Assembly (NCBI GenBank): GCA_902363255.1 | Contig: CABIZO010000001.1 | Span: 310,001 to 374,000, forward strand | Source of the DNA: Peptostreptococcaceae bacterium | Lineage (GTDB): Bacteria > Bacillota > Clostridia > Peptostreptococcales > Peptostreptococcaceae | Length of the DNA: 64,000 nt | Direction of reading: 5' to 3' | In this document: piece by piece, positions 60,904-64,000 of the stretch | Numbering within the stretch: the first letter of the stretch is position 1 | How the letters are laid out: every line of letters begins with the position of its first letter | Notes under the pieces: model-generated | What the model was told of the DNA's origin: nothing | What the model saw: the letters and a program-made list of their open reading frames with translations, nothing else | Databases searched by the model: none | Program-made: the position numbers and the translations under genes

Positions 60904-63900
60904 ATGAAGATAAGAGTATTAATCGTATTAATTTTAATTAATATTTTACTTCCTATAAAATCATGGGGAGAAACATTGGGCAGTGCAAAATTTGAAAGCA
61001 TATCTATTTATGAGGGACTATCTAATGAAAATGTAACATCAATATTTCAAGATAGTCAGGGGTATATGTGGATTGGTACACAAGATGGACTTAATAGATA
61101 TGATGGACAAATCATAAGACAATATAATTGTAATACTGAAGATACAAATAGTCTGAGTTCTACATATATAAATGATATAGAAGAAGATGACTATGGTAAT
61201 ATATGGATAGCTACTGATTGTGGATTAGATTTCATCATTAAGGATACAGATACTGTTGTAAGGGTGAAGGATAAAGAAGATAAGTATGGTTTAGGAAATT
61301 TAAAGATAACATCCATACTAAAGAGTAGTTATGAAAAGTATATTATGTGGATAGGAACAGAGAATGGTTTGATGAGGTTTAACATTAAAAATGGAAGTAT
61401 TGAAGCCTTTTATAATGATGAAAATGATTCAAACTCACTAACTAGTTCATCTATAACATGTTTAGAAGAAGATGGAAATAATAATCTTTGGGTTGGAACT
61501 ACAAAAGGAATAAATTCAATTGATAAAAATTTTAATATAAAAAATTATGAAAATAAATTATTTATTTCTCATTTATCTAAGGATAATTCAGGGAACATGT
61601 GGATTTCAACTAAGCAAGGTATTTTTAGATATAATACAAATGAATCTGAAATGTATATACTTAATAACAATGGAATTGAAAAATATGATATAAATAAAAA
61701 AGATATAACTAGTATTTATACTTTTGATGATTGCGAAATTAGATTTTATCAGGATATCATATTTAATGATAGTAAAAATAATTTATGGATATCTAGTTGT
61801 AATGGAGCGATAAAATTCTCAATGGAAAAAGAAGAATGTGAAATATTTCAAAAAGATAAGGATTTTAAATACTCAATTACAAGTAATGTTATAACTTGTT
61901 TTTATGAAGATTCCAATGGAACAATTTGGATTGGAACGGATAAAGGTGTAAATATATTAAATAGTGATTCCATATTTAATTATATTAATATGGACGATGA
62001 AAGTATAGTGTCTATATTATCACATAATGGCTATACATGGATAGCAACGAAGTTTAAAGGGATACATGTATATGACGAATCAAATGGTGAGTTAGTAAGA
62101 ACAATAAATGACGATGAAAATTTTAGTTTAAGGGATCGATATATAAAACAATTATTATCATTAACCGAGGATTATATTCTTATTGTGACTAACAAAGAAC
62201 TCATAGTCTACGATACAAAAAAAGATAAATATATAGAAACACTAGTAGGAAATGACTACTCTATAGAACTAAGTTATTTATACAATGATGGACAAAATAT
62301 ATGGATAGCATCGATAACAGATTTTTATTCTTATAATGTGAGTAGTGGTAAGAAGACATATTATAGTAAAGAAATTCAAGATAAGGGAATATATCCAGGG
62401 AAAATAAAATACATACTGCAAGATGATAAAGAGGAAGATGTTATTTGGTTGGGTGGTATTGATATTGGTTTGATTAAGTACCACAAACAAAAAGGTGTTA
62501 TGGAGATATACAATAATAATTCTTCCGATGAAAATTCCTTAATTAATAATTATATAAACTGTATGACATTTGATGATTCAGGGAATATATGGATAGGAAC
62601 AAATGTAGGTCTTAGTAAGTTTAATGTAAAAACAAAACAGTTTACTTCATATACTACTGCGGAAGGTTTAACTAATAATTTTATAAATTCAATTTTAATC
62701 GATGATAGCGGGGATGTTTGGATAAGTACTAATAAAGGTTTAAATAAATTTGATAAAGAAGATAACAATTTCGTTAATTATACTGATGCGGATGGTTTAT
62801 ATGGATATCAATTTAATTTAAATTCAAGTTTAAAACTTAAAGGCGGAACAATGATGTTTGGTAGTACATCAGGGATTACATATTTCAAACCAGAAGAACT
62901 TGAAGATTATAAAAGTCATAAGAATAAGGTCGTAATTGGTGATATTTATATTGCAAAGGATAAGGTAGCTTATGGTGAGGAGTTAATATTAGAATATAAT
63001 TACAAAGACTTATATATTAACTATTTTTTACCTAATTATGAAAGCATAAATAATATAAATTATGAATATATGTTGGAAGGATTGGATTCAGAATGGATAT
63101 ATCTTGGCTCAAGGAGTAGTTTGGATTTTAAATCATTGGAACCAGGAAAATATACCCTAAAAATACGAGCTAGAGATGGCCATGGTCAATTAACAGAGGT
63201 AACATCTTTGAAGATGAGGGTGAAGAATCCTATCTGGAAAACTCCACTAGCCTACTTGGTATATATATCTATAATTATAGGGATACTAATATATGTATTT
63301 AACTATGTTAAGATACTTCATCACTTGGTAAATCAAAAAACCATAAAGCTGAATAAACAATTAGAAGAAAATGAAAAGTTAAGTAAAGAAATAATAGAGC
63401 ATGAAAAGCTCAAAAATAATTATTTTGTTAACTTGTCTCACGAGCTTAGAACGCCAATTAATATTATAGTATCAACAGTTCAGTTAATGAGTTTACTTAA
63501 TAAAAATAAAAAAATCACACAAGAAAAGTTTAATCAATACATGAATATCATAAGTAAAAGTTGTGATAATTTATTAAAGGTAATAAATGATATTATAGAT
63601 AGTTCAAAAATAGAGACTGGGAAGTACAAAATTCATAAAAAAAATAATGATATAGTATATATAGTGGAAGAAGCTGCACTTAACATGAGTAAATTTATAG
63701 AAGAGAAAGGTTTATCTCTTACAATTGATCCAGATATGGAAGAAAAGATAATCTTTTGTGATGAAACTGAAATAGAAAGATGTATAATCAATCTATTAAG
63801 CAATGCAGTTAAATTTACTGACGAAGGTGGGGAAATCCGACTATATATTAAAGAAATTGAAGATAATATTGAAATAACAGTAGAAGATACAGGAATAGGA

Positions 63901-64000
63901 ATATCAGAAGAAGATCAAGACTTTATATTCAAAAGGTTCTCTCAAGTAGAAGGATCAGCATCTATAAAAGCCAGTAGTAGTGGTATAGGTCTTACTCTTG
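60904..64000 (+). CDS. Second Reg_prop sensor histidine kinase, cut by the window end
   Basis: Open from the ATG at 60904 to the last base (1032 codons visible). Signal helix MKIRVLIVLILINILL, propeller blades with MWIGTQDGLNRYDG-type repeats, Y_Y_Y domain, membrane helix (about 780-800), HisKA with phospho-His846 in YFVNLSHELRTPIN and HATPase_c up to the G2 box SSGIGLTL, where the window stops. Only a few dozen residues should be missing if it ends like its neighbour. It may instead continue into a receiver domain. It is a clear tandem duplicate of the preceding gene, with stronger divergence in the sensor than in the kinase part. Confidence 0.92.
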   Translation, partial: MKIRVLIVLILINILLPIKSWGETLGSAKFESISIYEGLSNENVTSIFQDSQGYMWIGTQDGLNRYDGQIIRQYNCNTEDTNSLSSTYINDIEEDDYGNIWIATDCGLDFIIKDTDTVVRVKDKEDKYGLGNLKITSILKSSYEKYIMWIGTENGLMRFNIKNGSIEAFYNDENDSNSLTSSSITCLEEDGNNNLWVGTTKGINSIDKNFNIKNYENKLFISHLSKDNSGNMWISTKQGIFRYNTNESEMYILNNNGIEKYDINKKDITSIYTFDDCEIRFYQDIIFNDSKNNLWISSCNGAIKFSMEKEECEIFQKDKDFKYSITSNVITCFYEDSNGTIWIGTDKGVNILNSDSIFNYINMDDESIVSILSHNGYTWIATKFKGIHVYDESNGELVRTINDDENFSLRDRYIKQLLSLTEDYILIVTNKELIVYDTKKDKYIETLVGNDYSIELSYLYNDGQNIWIASITDFYSYNVSSGKKTYYSKEIQDKGIYPGKIKYILQDDKEEDVIWLGGIDIGLIKYHKQKGVMEIYNNNSSDENSLINNYINCMTFDDSGNIWIGTNVGLSKFNVKTKQFTSYTTAEGLTNNFINSILIDDSGDVWISTNKGLNKFDKEDNNFVNYTDADGLYGYQFNLNSSLKLKGGTMMFGSTSGITYFKPEELEDYKSHKNKVVIGDIYIAKDKVAYGEELILEYNYKDLYINYFLPNYESINNINYEYMLEGLDSEWIYLGSRSSLDFKSLEPGKYTLKIRARDGHGQLTEVTSLKMRVKNPIWKTPLAYLVYISIIIGILIYVFNYVKILHHLVNQKTIKLNKQLEENEKLSKEIIEHEKLKNNYFVNLSHELRTPINIIVSTVQLMSLLNKNKKITQEKFNQYMNIISKSCDNLLKVINDIIDSSKIETGKYKIHKKNNDIVYIVEEAALNMSKFIEEKGLSLTIDPDMEEKIIFCDETEIERCIINLLSNAVKFTDEGGEIRLYIKEIEDNIEITVEDTGIGISEEDQDFIFKRFSQVEGSASIKASSSGIGLTL

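Overview
The window is very AT-rich and has the gene style of a spore-forming, anaerobic Firmicute, most likely Peptostreptococcaceae (Paraclostridium / Paeniclostridium / Romboutsia type). The evidence is a cotJA-cotJB-cotJC spore-coat operon, a DUF1540 protein, a CD1871A-type CXXC peptide, many ferredoxin-like proteins and two class-I c-di-GMP riboswitches. The genus is inferred from style, not from a marker gene.

Layout. 0-3.2 kb: decayed IS3 transposase tail, a two-gene ABC exporter (permease, ATPase) and a convergent TraX-like gene. 3.4-13.4 kb: a c-di-GMP-I riboswitch with terminator, then two secreted M60 metallopeptidases carrying many carbohydrate-binding modules; the second is frameshifted in an A8 run. 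13.5-17.3 kb: a redox operon (thioredoxin lipoprotein, CXXC peptide, NapH-like ferredoxin) joined to a two-component system. 17.4-25.3 kb: a probable integrative element with micro-ORFs, a divergent ArgR-like regulator, a primase-helicase, unknown paralogues and a large serine recombinase. 25.3-36.6 kb: three degenerate copies of a tmRNA (ssrA) 3'-end-like sequence, each followed by a terminator, separate two cargo blocks. The larger block holds a glycan-use cluster (AraC regulator, GH5, GH43 and a sugar transporter with an internal deletion) and a four-gene GIY-YIG / unknown / MoxR AAA+ / VWA operon. The smaller holds a DUF1540 gene behind a possible structured leader. 36.8-41.2 kb: alpha/beta hydrolase, flavin-reductase-like ferredoxin, an OpuC-type quaternary-amine transporter and an HxlR regulator. 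41.3-43.9 kb: a complete IS1595-family element with an 8-bp target duplication and two passenger genes. 44-47.2 kb: a repeat-rich probable spore-surface protein, a TIM-barrel protein and the cotJ operon. 47.6-54.4 kb: a second c-di-GMP-I riboswitch driving a third, 2136-residue M60 peptidase. 54.4-64 kb: a decayed stretch, a ferredoxin-domain protein, a second copy of the TIM-barrel gene and two tandem beta-propeller sensor kinases, the last cut by the window end.

How it fits together. The M60 proteins are predicted to be exported, to bind host or mucus glycans through F5/8C and NPCBM modules, and to cut glycoproteins. Both riboswitches sit before intrinsic terminators, so high c-di-GMP (sessile state) should switch them off. 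For the second switch a competing antiterminator pairing is visible. The propeller kinases and the GH5/GH43 cluster also suggest sensing and use of polysaccharides. The best candidates for undescribed biology are the MoxR-VWA operon between ssrA-like scars, the serine-recombinase element with its tandem unknown paralogues, and the riboswitch-controlled protease set with a possible homopolymer switch. No CRISPR array, rRNA or intact tRNA gene was seen.
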